Part shown: positions 25,387 through 36,700 of the stretch, piece by piece
Numbering within the stretch: the stretch's first letter is position 1
How the letters are laid out: every line of letters begins with the position of its first letter
Notes under the pieces: model-generated
The model's input: only the letters and a program-made list of their open reading frames with translations
Database searches by the model: none
Told to the model about the DNA's origin: nothing
Assembly: GCF_001522545.3 (NCBI RefSeq)
Contig: NC_031770.1
Location: 16,718,751-16,782,750, forward strand
DNA length: 64,000 nt
DNA from: Parus major
Taxonomy: Eukaryota; Chordata; Aves; Passeriformes; Paridae
Reading direction: 5' to 3'
Position numbers and translations under genes: made by a program

Positions 25387-25880
25387 CCCTCATTTTATTT
25401 TCCTTTTGGAGAGAGTGGGTGTGCTTTTACTGCACTTTTATTACCGTATTTTTACCACATTTTGGCTTTGTCGAATGCTTGAGCCGCAGGACTGAACCGA
25501 GCACAGCCTGTTGTTCTGTCGGAGTAGGAGCACTTGCCGTCTCACTGCTTCATAAGCCTCCTCTGCTTTTTTGCCCGTTTTTATTGTTCTTTTGGACAAT
25601 GTCGTGTGTTTTCAATGCGTTTTCACCACATTTTGGCTTTGTTTAGTGCTGGACGGAGCACAGCCTGTTGTTCGGTCAGCGTAGAAGCACTCGCTGCCTC
25701 GCCACCTCCGCTTTTTCGTCTTTTTTTTTTCTTTTTGAGCGAGAGGGGATGTTGTTTTCTGCATTTTTACCACATTTTGTGGTTTGTTGAGCGCTGGAGG
25801 TGCAGGCCTGGAAGAAACACGGGTTGTTGTTCGGAGAGCGTAGGAATACTCGCGGTCTCGCCGCCTCCAGCGCCGCGAGT
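25387..25880. repeat. Three degenerate tandem units beside the promoter island
   Basis: Three copies of a unit follow one another (about 25387-25566, 25567-25711, 25712-25880). Each has a T-rich start, then ACCACATTTTG (at 25454, 25625 and 25769), then, in the first two copies, GAGCACAGCCTGTTGTTC with a diverged counterpart in the third. Each continues with a GTAG-GAAGCACT-like block and a CTCGCCGCCTCC-like end. Spacing is 171 and then 144 bp, with clear substitutions and indels between copies. CpG content rises from copy to copy towards the gap. Long open frames cross this region and repeat a short Cys/Ser-rich motif, but frame shifts between copies argue against coding. Confidence 0.85.
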
Positions 25881-25885
25881 GCTCC

Positions 25886-25912
25886 GTAAACAAAACCCTC
25901 GGTTTTGTTTAC
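25886..25912. promoter_or_regulatory. Perfect palindrome with two inverted forkhead-type motifs
   Basis: Two exactly complementary 12-bp arms, GTAAACAAAACC (25886-25897) and GGTTTTGTTTAC (25901-25912), flank a CTC spacer. Each arm contains the core TGTTTAC/GTAAACA bound by FOX-family factors. It sits in CpG-rich sequence about 90 bp before the assembly gap. A regulatory role is inferred from position and motif only. Confidence 0.55.
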
Positions 25913-26000
25913 ACGGGCGGCGGGGCCTGGGTGGCGCAGGCGGTCTGAGCCTGCCCCCATCACCACGACAGCGACCTTTCCGCCCCGCTCCCCCTCCCGT

Positions 26001-26666
26001 NNNNNNNNNNNNNNNNNNNNNNNNNNNNNNNNNNNNNNNNNNNNNNNNNNNNNNNNNNNNNNNNNNNNNNNNNNNNNNNNNNNNNNNNNNNNNNNNNNNN
26101 NNNNNNNNNNNNNNNNNNNNNNNNNNNNNNNNNNNNNNNNNNNNNNNNNNNNNNNNNNNNNNNNNNNNNNNNNNNNNNNNNNNNNNNNNNNNNNNNNNNN
26201 NNNNNNNNNNNNNNNNNNNNNNNNNNNNNNNNNNNNNNNNNNNNNNNNNNNNNNNNNNNNNNNNNNNNNNNNNNNNNNNNNNNNNNNNNNNNNNNNNNNN
26301 NNNNNNNNNNNNNNNNNNNNNNNNNNNNNNNNNNNNNNNNNNNNNNNNNNNNNNNNNNNNNNNNNNNNNNNNNNNNNNNNNNNNNNNNNNNNNNNNNNNN
26401 NNNNNNNNNNNNNNNNNNNNNNNNNNNNNNNNNNNNNNNNNNNNNNNNNNNNNNNNNNNNNNNNNNNNNNNNNNNNNNNNNNNNNNNNNNNNNNNNNNNN
26501 NNNNNNNNNNNNNNNNNNNNNNNNNNNNNNNNNNNNNNNNNNNNNNNNNNNNNNNNNNNNNNNNNNNNNNNNNNNNNNNNNNNNNNNNNNNNNNNNNNNN
26601 NNNNNNNNNNNNNNNNNNNNNNNNNNNNNNNNNNNNNNNNNNNNNNNNNNNNNNNNNNNNNNNNNN
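26001..26666. other. Assembly gap (666 N)
   Basis: Every base is N. The gap interrupts a CpG island, the usual place where short-read assemblies of bird genomes fail. It probably hides the LBR transcription start region and perhaps more copies of the tandem units seen immediately to the left. Any open frame drawn through it is an artefact. Confidence 1.
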
Positions 26667-26960
26667 GGGCGGGGCGGGGCCGAGGGGCCGGGCCTCCGCC
26701 GGCACGTGGGGCCCTTCCTGTCAACAGCGCCCCGCCGCTCTCGGGCCCTGCCTCGGGAGTTCAGGGTCCTGCTGTGTTTCCTTCGCTCGCGGGGTTTCTG
26801 CTGGAAAGCTTCTCTGAAGGGAAGATCCTCGAGTCCCAGCCCGAGGGTTGATGGATTGTTGTTTTTGCCTCGAGGCTTATTTGCGCTTATTTAAAGTAGT
26901 GAATTTAAGTTAGCTTGGATAGCGATAGGTGCCTCCACCGTTCTGAAGGTGAAGAGCTAG
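26667..26960 (+). promoter_or_regulatory. LBR: Right part of the LBR CpG-island promoter and possible non-coding exon 1
   Basis: Directly after the gap come overlapping GC boxes (GGGCGGGGCGGGGC, 26667-26680) and an E-box CACGTG at 26703-26708, with high CpG density to about 26830. LBR genes start with a non-coding exon spliced to the ATG-bearing exon. Here that exon should lie in the gap or in this segment. GT donors are possible, for example after 26943 (AAG, then GTGAAG), but none can be chosen with confidence. The coding exon lies about 3.7 kb downstream. Confidence 0.6.
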
Positions 26961-29900
26961 AAATGTGGAGAGAGTAATGGTGTTACTGAAAACGTCCTGC
27001 AAAGCTCTCTTTGGTGTATACAGTAGTAACTTTCTGTGTACTGTTAGCCTTGGCTGTCGGCATTTCATTTACTTTCCTGCATTTCTTCTTGCATTCAACT
27101 GGCTCCCTCCTCTGACATCAAGAACGTTATCTAACAGTGGTGAGATGTCAGAATTAGTAAATGGAATCACTGAGTGTGTGTGAGCTTTGCTCTTCCAAGC
27201 GGGAAAACTTGTTTATTGTTTATTTATCCTTAAAACTGTACCCAACTTCTGCTGATGGGGTGTGCTCTCCCTGTGGCTACAAAGTAACAGTCATCACTTT
27301 CTCCACGCTGAAATATCTTCCCACATATCTAGTGAGAGAGTCATTAAGAAGACCAGAAATGCATGCATGGGGCAATATGTTTTGCAGCCAAGTTTCTTTT
27401 TAATTATTTCATTCTTGTTTGAGTCAGCAGAAACTTTTATTCTTTACCAACTTTTAAGCTTCAGGGAGATTTGCATTAATTGAGTTGGTATAGGATACAA
27501 AGTCCTTTTGATCCTTTCTCTTAGACTATAGATTCCTAAAGAAAAATAGTAATGGTTCAGAAAACATTTAATTTCCTGATAAGTGACTAAACTTGCAGTC
27601 AGGTGTCTGTACAGTGCAGGGTTCATCAGATGAGATCATTTTCTTTGGATTCATGTTTTGAAGCCCTGGGAATTCAGAAGTTTGTGCATAACTACTGGGA
27701 ATATTAGGCTGATGCCAGCTGATACTATGAAAATGACCAGGGGTGTGTAGAGTTTGAAACAGCAGTAAATTAAAAATGTAATCTCTAAACAAATTTTTTT
27801 TTTAAGACTTCCTGTCTTTTCTCGATGCCAGTACTTGTGTTTATTATCTGAACAGATGAAGGCTGCCTTTAAAAGGTGCAGCTTTTTGAAGTGGGATATA
27901 AGGAATGAGATCTGCAAACTTCCCTCACTGGAGGCGCGGGGGTGCAGAACAAGGTGATAATTTTTGATAGGGTAAGAAGTTACATTTACTTCTTTTAATG
28001 TTTGAGCTTATTATTAAGCTGTAATATTTAAAGAAAAGAATTGAAAAATACCTAAGTTTTCCCATTAATAAAATTGTACATTACTTTTAAGTCGGAAGAT
28101 ATTTCCACTTGTTTATTTTGGAATCTCATATTGGCGAAATCTACCTCAGGCTGAACTTCGTGATACTGATTTAGCTACCAGTCTTCCAACCACATTTTTC
28201 AGTTTTTAAAAACTAACTTCAGCTCCTTTTGAGAACAAGGTTGGAGGAAGAGAAGGTCTTTCTGCCTTTCATAATAATTAAACCATCAAATTACTTTTTC
28301 TTTGGGCTTTGTGTTTGTGTACAGAACTGCTGGGTTTTGAAATTTGGCAGAGAATTGCATTTTATTATCTCATGAAATTGCACCTAAATTTTGAAGTGCT
28401 TGCTATAAATTGGAAAAAACAGTGTAGGTGTCCTTAGTAACAACTTTAAGAAAAAATGTTACCCTTTTTGAAAAAGATTTATCCTCCAAAGGTTCTGATT
28501 TTTACAACTTTGTCTGAGGATCCGCCAGCCTTGTCTTGGTCAGGTTCCAGGTTTGCAGCTGATGCCTGAGGTGCTGCAGGTCAGGAGAAGAAACAGTTAG
28601 CTGGGGTGTAGGAAGTGCAGCAGGCAGAGGGGAAATGAAGTCATGGGTCAGGGTATGACATCTGGTGACAGCTCTGAGTGCACTCGGGGAAGCTCCAGTC
28701 TTCAGACTATTTATGGAAGAGCAGGAGGAAACTGACTGCAAGGGACTAGGAAAGAGCAGTAGCAGATGTGGATCTCCTAAAGTGCCTTTTGGGTAGAGAA
28801 GACTGGGCAAGGAGACAGAAATGGGGATTGAGATCAGATTTAAGCAGAGGTGGCAAAGGGGAAGGCAGAAAATCCACAAAGACTCCAAGATGGGGAGGCA
28901 AGGAGAGAATGGAGAGTTTGAAATGGAAATATGGAAGTTACAAGAAACAGGGCTATGAATTTGAAGGGGTAAGCTGACTGGCATAAAAGAAAGTTGGAGG
29001 AGTGTGAATCCAGAAAGAATAAGACAGAAGCAAGAAACTGGGCCAAGAAACACTAGTTAGAAGGCAGAAGAGCTGGAATAGTACATGTCTAACAAGCACG
29101 AACTGGAACTCGTAATTTTTCTGACTGGCAAGTGTCAGTGAAACCAAATTATGAAACTTTTTTTTTTTTCCCCTTCAAATATTATACACCAAAGGAGATG
29201 GCCAGATGTTTCTGTTCTGAAGCAGTTTGGAATGTTAGTAATAAAATCCACATGAGGGAATTCTGCTGGGTTTTTTGTTTTTTTTGACTTGGAGAGCTAC
29301 ACAGGTGTAAAATCTAACAACAGCAACAACATCAGAAAATGCAGAAAATCAAATGAATATTGATTGTAGAACCTCACTGATCCCCATCCCCCAACATGTG
29401 ATGAAGGTCTGTGATTGAATATTAACAGTATTTTTTCCCCAAGAATCTTGACTTTTCACTGCGGGTTAGTTAATATGTAATGATTATCTAGTTAAAGACT
29501 CGTATTTACCTTAGCTTGTGTGGCTTCATATCTTATTTATAAAGCAAACAAGTTAAAATGATATGCTTTGATGCTAACATTTTGTCGTTTGTGTTTTGTC
29601 CCTGTCCCTGCTGTCCCCTCTGAGTTCCCATGTAGGTTGTACACATGGTGCCGGTACAGATATTTGTCTACATTTTACGTTAGACTTTTGAGGTAGTCTC
29701 ACTTGATACATTCAGATTAAAAGTATTTTCTGCTTTGGATATCTGTTTTCAGAAGGCAATGACAAAACACAAAGCACTTTACAAATAGTTGCACAGGACT
29801 TTACATTCAAAACCAACTTTATTTAAGTTGTAGTTGTGTTTTTTCCCAGCACCTGGTGGGGTGAACCAAGGGTAGTAGTCACTTAAACCACGTTTTGTTA

Positions 29901-30594
29901 ATATCAAGTGAAAACCTGATGGTGCAGACAGGGGGATAGAATTTAGTTTTTCAGGTTACTTTGTCATTGCTCTGATGCTGTGCTTTGTTTTCCCATGGAG
30001 CCCTGGAAAAGGCATTATGCCCTTGTACTAAAGAGGTGGAAAAGAAAAATATTCAACCCAGACAAGAGCTTAAATTCCAAAGTTTCCTAACTACTGAGTG
30101 TTTGACACAATAAATTGAAGAAAGTGTGTAATGTGGCTCTAAGTGTTGAAGAGATTGGGGATGTTTGATGCTCAGAAGTCGTTGCTTCTGTCATTTCTGT
30201 AGAACCACAGAAGGCAGGGTTAGAGGACACTTCAATACCATGTAATTTGCATTTCCCTGTAGATAAGATGAGGTTCATTATGTAATTTTGGTCAAAGATG
30301 TGCTTTGCCTGATGCTGGAGATTGTATATCATAGCTCAGTACTAGTCTAATACATCTCGATGTTTTTTGAGAACATGCAGCTTCAATCTTCTCTCTATTT
30401 TAAGACTTATTTCTTCTGTCTACTGTTGATTTGGAAAAGAGATCACTGCTCTTTTCTTATCACACAGCCTTTTCCCTATTTAAAGCGGACACTTGTTGTA
30501 AGTGTCCCCTTTTCAGTTGCATGATACAGAAAGAGTAGGGGAAAATGAAGCCTAATGTTTAGCTTTCATGTGGACTGACTGATTTATTTTTTAG
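26961..30594 (+). other. LBR: Probable LBR intron 1
   Basis: This lies between the promoter island and the acceptor at 30593-30594. It contains no recognisable exon. Its most unusual part is 28505-29070, where the + strand is strongly purine-rich. The complementary strand carries a 183-codon open frame (28502-29053) rich in Leu, Ser and Pro. That frame reflects the skewed composition and matches no family I know. T runs lie at 29159-29170 and 29272-29285. Confidence 0.55.
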
Positions 30595-30775
30595 GGATTC
30601 TGTTTGGAAAATGCCAAGCCGGAAGTTTGCTGATGGCGAGGTGGTGATGGGCCGTTGGCCGGGAAGTGTCCTGTACTATGAAGTACAAGTGACCAGTTAC
30701 GATGATGTTGCTCATCTTTATACTGTCAAGTACAAAGATGGAACTGAACTTGCACTGAAAGAAAGTGATATAAGG
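30595..30775 (+). CDS. LBR: LBR first coding exon: Tudor domain
   Basis: The acceptor TTTTTTAG ends at 30594. Sixteen untranslated bases precede the ATG at 30611. The exon encodes residues 1-55, nearly the whole Tudor domain, with [12 protein letters not shown] at 14-25 and the [17 protein letters not shown] end at 39-55. It ends in phase 0 before GTGAGT. The open frame continues into the intron until 30979, but the splice donor and the family's usual exon limit show the true end. Confidence 0.96.
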
Positions 30776-33700
30776 GTGAGTACACATGTTTTTAATTATC
30801 AGTACTTTGACTTAGGACTGGGTTGTTATTTTGCAAATTCTTGTTATCTGTGTCTTCAAGGAATCTGCGCTATATTACAATTACAAGCCCTTGAGAAGGG
30901 TTCATGTAATATAAACACATTCCTTCCTCTTTACATATTGTTATTATTTCATATCATTGAGGCCTTTGAAACTTGGTAGAAGTTTCAGTTGAAAATGAGT
31001 AATGCAGGAGGAAAAAACCCTGTTTGAATGTTCACTGTAGTCCATTTCCATGGCCTGTTCTGAAACCTGCATAGCTTCAAAGCCAACTTGTGTGTCTTTA
31101 TGTGAACTGTAGTGTCACTTCTTGGTGGCAGTGTCCATGCCCAGTAACTGGCCTTCTCTTTTGGGACCAAAATATTTCTGCCTTGAGGTACACAACTGTT
31201 TTCACTGTTTTAAGACTTTCTGACTTGTTATTTCTGCATGCAGGTTAGCAGACTCAAGCTGGGAAAATGCCTTTCTTTGTCATGAAACATTTATGCATTA
31301 TAAAATTTGGATTGTGGGAATTTTACATGGGGAAATCAGCATTGTAGACTTCACAGAGAACTCAAACAGTGCTTTTGGAGTAAGCTGTTCAAGAAGATAG
31401 TTACAAGATACAGTGAAATGCTTAGCATGACTTGGTTTTTTTTAGTGTTGATTTGCTCTGTATTGCCTCACACAGATGATGAACCTTGCTATCTCAAACG
31501 TATTAATAAAGCTGAGTAGTGGAAGTGAGAGCAGTCTCTGAGGACTTACAAGATAGCTCTCAATTCCTTTCCCTATGCACAGGATTGAGAGGGTGGTGTG
31601 CTTAACAGCTTGGTGCTCACTTTGGTAGTTTACATCCATATCCTCTTTTCTGTAGCTTCAACAGGAATTGCCAGCAGCAGTTGGACTTGGAACAGGCTTG
31701 TTTGGGAATTGCCAGCAAAATGAGTATTCTGCAGTTGCTCTTTCTCAACAGCCTTTGTAGAGCATCAGTAGAGGAAATACGAGACAGATCTATAGAACTG
31801 TATGCCAGAGTCCTCAGCACAAAAACACCCCATGTTTCTAAAATTGTTCTTTAGGACGTGGATAAGATTTTGCTTTCTTTGCATCTTTCTTTTAGTCACA
31901 GTCAGCATTCAAGCACAGGAAGAGCCAGTCTTCTTCAAGTTCTCCCTCCAGAAGAAGTAGCAGCAGGTCTCGGTCTCGGTCTCGGTCTCCTGGTCGGCCA
32001 GCAAGGGGCAGACGTCGTTCTGCTTCCCAAAGCAGAGAACACAAAGATGACAAAAAGAAAACCATTCAGGAGACCAGCTTAGCTCTACCGGTATTTTTTT
32101 TTTGTTTTGTTTTGTTTGTATGTGGTTTTGCTCGATTTTTTTTTTTTTTTAATTAAAAGAATCTTCGGCTATTGGTGTAAGATTGGTTTAATGCAGTCTG
32201 GGTTTATCATTGTAAAAGCCAGCTGCAGTTCATGTTCCCTGGACAGCATAATTACCTGCAAAAATATATCTCATAACTGCCTTTTTTTCTTTAGAAATAG
32301 GGTTTCTAGCTTGCAAAGTTTGAGGAAATTCTTGAGAGGTAAACCAAGATTATAAAGTTCCACTTGAATCTGGTGATACTGCAAACTTCTCAGAATCCAA
32401 ACAAACAGAAATTTTTTTATATTTAATATTGGAGTCATTAGCCATCTGCTTCCACATGTGAAATGGGGAAAAAGGAAGTTAGCTTACTTTTTGGTGTGTT
32501 AATTGGTATGTAGCAGGTATGTATTGGGATTTGAAATAAAATGAGTTCTATTATCATATACAGTTTATTACAATAGTAGTGGAAAACATGCAGTGTGGAA
32601 TATTTAAATACAGTCTTGCTGATGGATAATATTGCAAAACTGTAAGGATTTCTAAGTTTACCAAAATCTGGTAATTTAGCTGAAGTTCATTAGGTTTGTT
32701 CTTAGCATTTTTGTGAAGATGGAGTGCTAAAAATGGTTCTGGTGATCTTTATGTGAAGAGGAGTAGAGGTGATGTTTCTCTATCAAGAGACAAACAGCAT
32801 TTCTTCTGCCTCTTGTGGCCTTGAGATGGCTTCTCACTTGTCTGAGGCACAGTCCCTTGAAATGGAAATGCATTCTGCTGATTTATTGAAAATGATCATA
32901 GTTTATTTAGGTTTCAGCTAAACTAAAGCAGATGAATATAAACTAGCTAGATAGGTTTAGTAGATTGCTGCTCTTAAGCACTGAGACAGTTGTGGGATTT
33001 GTTTTGCAGTAAACTCCTTTAGAACTGTGATCCAGTGCCTGTGGATCACAGGCTAGTTGTAAGTAGTTTTTTAGCCAGCAGCTGCTGTTTACTTTTTGTA
33101 CTTTTAACCTTTTGGGATAAAAGGGTTCAAAAATCTTTGGTGGTCTTGTCCTGGATTCTATATGAGGAGTAGGATTGATCTGTTGGCTCTTGTGTGACTA
33201 GAAAGACTGGGTTCTCTTCAACAAAACTTTGGTTGAAATAAAACATGTAAGTCATGTCTTCCCAGAGCTGTGTAAGCTAGACTGGTGAGAAGAATTTTTA
33301 TGAGAGAATTTATTTCTTCAGAGATATTTTATAGAAAACCAAAATTTCAGTTTTGCAGAACAGTGCAGTGTACAGGACCCTGAAAGCTTAAACTGTGTTT
33401 CTTCCTTTAACCAGAAACCGAGTGAGAATAACACCAAGAGGTACAATGGTGAACCTGAAAGTACAGAAAAAAATGACACATCCTGCATCATCTTGGAGGT
33501 AGGAACATGGAATTTGCTCGTAGCTTTTTGTCATGTTTCTAGCTTGGCTCTCTCAGAAATTCCTAGAAAAGAGCAATACAATAATCAAGCAAAAATAAAA
33601 CTTAGAGGTTAAGTAAATTTGCTACAGAGAAAGTGATTTTTTTTTTTTTTTTCCGTTGTCCTGATTGTTATCTAATGCCCAGGCATATGGCAGAAGGGAA

Positions 33701-36700
33701 AGGAGGAGGGTGGCAGTGGATGATCTGTACTGGAACTGCTGATGATCTGTAATTATGGCCCAACAGGTTACAGTGCCTGGTTATAGAAGTTTCTTTATAT
33801 GAATGGATAATTGTATATTGGTGCTTTATAGTGAGTAATGTCCTCTGAAATATACAGTATTGAACTAGAATAAAGTAAAATCACTGGACAACTCTTTAGT
33901 AAATTAATTTTATTCATTCACAGCAAAAGTTAAAACCAGACCTGGAAATCAAGCGTGTGCTTGAGCAGTACAGCTTGCGTTCGAGGAAAGATGACAAAAA
34001 AGAAGAGATCTATTCAGAGAAAAAGACTTTGGTGGCTGTAAAACCAATTGAGAAAGTACCAACAAAAACAAAGGAGCTGGAATTTGGGGGAAGAATTGGT
34101 AAGTGTGCAAATTGTCTTAATAGTTGAAAATTAGTACTATTTTATGGTTTTTACTTATTGACCATACTGTTGTCTCAACGACTGCTTTTTGGACCTTGGC
34201 TGCAGAATTCAGAGTAAAATTGTTGTGTTTCACTTGATTTGGTGGCAAAGAACATTTGTTGCACTTAGTTCTTGCATGAAGTACAGTGAAGAAGATCTTG
34301 TGCCTTTCCTTGCACACTGAGATTGATATATTTCTAGATTAAAATTAAGAATAACCAGCAAAGCTTTTACATTTTCAAAACTTAGCTGCTTGAAACTTGA
34401 CAGTAAAGTATTTTTTTGATAGTTTTTTGATTGTTTTTGAGGGATGTAATGAGTGTGATCCTGTGGTAGATGACCTTGTATGGGAGTGAGAGGAATGTCT
34501 CAGTGTCCTCTAACATGACTTTGGCATTGCTGCTGTCTTGTTCAGGAGAAGATAATGACAACCTCATCTTCGTTACTGAAGTTAATATTGACCTTTTTTA
34601 GTGGGATTTAAACAATTTTTTAAGTTTTCTGTGCTTACCTTCTAACACACTATGATGTCTGTTTACAGGGACCTTCATGCTGATATTTCTCCTGCCTGCT
34701 ACTGTATTCTACTTGCTGTTGATGTGCAAACAAGATGATCCAAGCCTTCTGAACTTCCCTCCTCTGCCAGCACTTGAGAGTCTTTGGGAGGGGAGAGTGT
34801 TTGGTGTCTTTCTTCTGTGGTTTTTCCTTCAAGCTGTGTTTTACTTGCTGCCAATTGGAAAGGTAGGCTGTTGGGAGCAATTGGGTCTTTATGGGCAATT
34901 AAACTGTGTCTTAGGCTGGAAGTATGTTCTAAATGCAATGAGTTTGAAAGCAATTTAATGAGTTTTTCATAATAAACTGGAATATGGCTGCTGCAGACTT
35001 CTGTAAATTTAAAACAGTGCAGCTGCTTAAGAATTTTTGTATTTCAGAGCCTTTCAGTAGAGAACGCAGAAGGCATTTTATAGGCATTCAGATCAAAGTG
35101 TGGATAAACTTTACTTGATAGAATTCTAGAAAAATTTTAGGTATCTGACTTAAATTCATGAACTATTTCAATACTCAGTTTCTTATGGATATATCCAGCA
35201 TTTTGGAATGTAATCTTCATTTACAGGAAGCTATAAACCATTCTAGCCGTATGCATATGAGGCAGAGGCTCTCCTTCCCTCTCTTGTGACTTGAGGGTTG
35301 CTGGCAGATTCCGAAAGGACACTCTGAAGTAGATCAATCATGTTTTACTGCTGTACATGTTCACAATGATTGAAGCAGTTTTGTTTTCTTCAAGCTGGTT
35401 AGGAAGAGGTTTATTTTTTAAAATGTTTTTATTTGAATCTGTTAATCTTTTTCATTTGCTATCCCGAGTGTTTTTTAGAATAATGTGTGAGATTCAGGTT
35501 TGAATGTTTCCAGATGGTTGCTTTGACTGAATGTCTTTCTGGCAGAGTTGAGCTTGGGTTTCCTCCCCTGAAGGGCCCACAGAAGATACTTTGTTGAACA
35601 TCAAGATTTTATTCTTCCTAGGTTGTAGAAGGCCTGCCCCTTTCCAGTGGAAGGAAACTGCAGTACCGGATAAATGGTAAGCATGTTGCAATTGATTATT
35701 CTAAAAGTGATTCCATTGTGTGATTTGCAGTGCTCAGCACCATGAAATACAAATGTTGAAAGATACGGTTTGACCAGAGAATGTATCTGTTGTAAATCTT
35801 GGATAAAATATGATGAGCCTTTTCTTGGTAATCATCAGGAACTAAGTGCCCCAAGAGCAAGACATTACACTGTACAGGGGTGGTAGTGGAATCCAAATAC
35901 CACATGAAAAAGCTGAGTTTTGTCATAGTCTGGTAAGATGCACCATTTTAAAGTAGGGCTGTAAGTAATAGAAACAAGGAGAATTACATGCTGCAAAAGT
36001 GAGTCTCGTTGAGGCTGTCTCATACCTGTCTTGGTTTTGGACTTCTCTCTTTCTTGTTTTGTCTTTTTTTTTTTTTTTGTCTTCAGTTGTGCCATAGTGC
36101 TGCTATTCTTTGTGCATTCTGGTAAAGGGAGGAAATAAGCTGTGTAATTTGGATTATTAAAAAAACCAAACTATATCATCTTGGTGCTTCAAAGGCTAAT
36201 TTTATAAGCAAATTTGGAAGCTTTTTTGAGGAAAGGTAGATGGTCAGTGACAGGACAGGAGGCACTGGGACACAGAGTGAAGTACAAAAAGGTTCCATCT
36301 GAACTAGAGCAGATGAGCTCTGGAGGTTCCTTCTAACCTCAACCCCTGTGACCCTGTGAAGGGATCCATAGAAAGTTCTTAGCTGAGAGCAGCAGAGAAC
36401 TACCTGCTCCTATTTGGACATCAATACATTCTGCATGATTTTATACTCTCAACATATGCAAAAGGTTTTATGTTATCACTTGGTAAATCATCTTAGTACT
36501 GTAATTACTGCTATCTGTATCAAGATATATATGAAGATAATTCAGAGATGAGAATATGGTTGTCTCAGCTGTCCCACAGATAAGGTTTTGTGACCTGCTG
36601 TCATTATCCATTTGTAGTGTCAGTGTCCATTTTTCCACTAAAATCTGAAATTGGATCCTATGGCATAAAAAATTGAGAGGTATTCAGAGTGCTCTTGCCT

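Larger units (their letters stand above)
30776..35621 (+). other. LBR: LBR introns 2 to 6 (coding exons between are listed separately)
   Basis: Introns at 30776-31895, 32091-33414, 33499-33923, 34099-34668 and 34863-35621 contain no further exon or RNA gene I can recognise. T runs occur just after the donor at 32092-32150 and at 33637-33652. No mobile-element body was recognised in these introns. Confidence 0.7.

Noticed and set aside
25534..26894. Very long open frames of up to 427 codons around 25.5-26.9 kb on both strands
   Set aside because: Most of their length is unknown bases from the assembly gap, which cannot contain stop codons. The visible parts are tandem repeat and CpG-island sequence.
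28502..29053. 183-codon minus-strand open frame as a gene
   Set aside because: Composition-driven frame opposite a purine-rich tract inside an LBR intron. No domain, no splice or start context.
30195..30260. Possible CR1 or MIR remnant ahead of the first coding exon
   Set aside because: Loose resemblance to the start of a reversed CR1 end (ACCACAGAAGG, GGTTAGAGGACAC) but too diverged to support.
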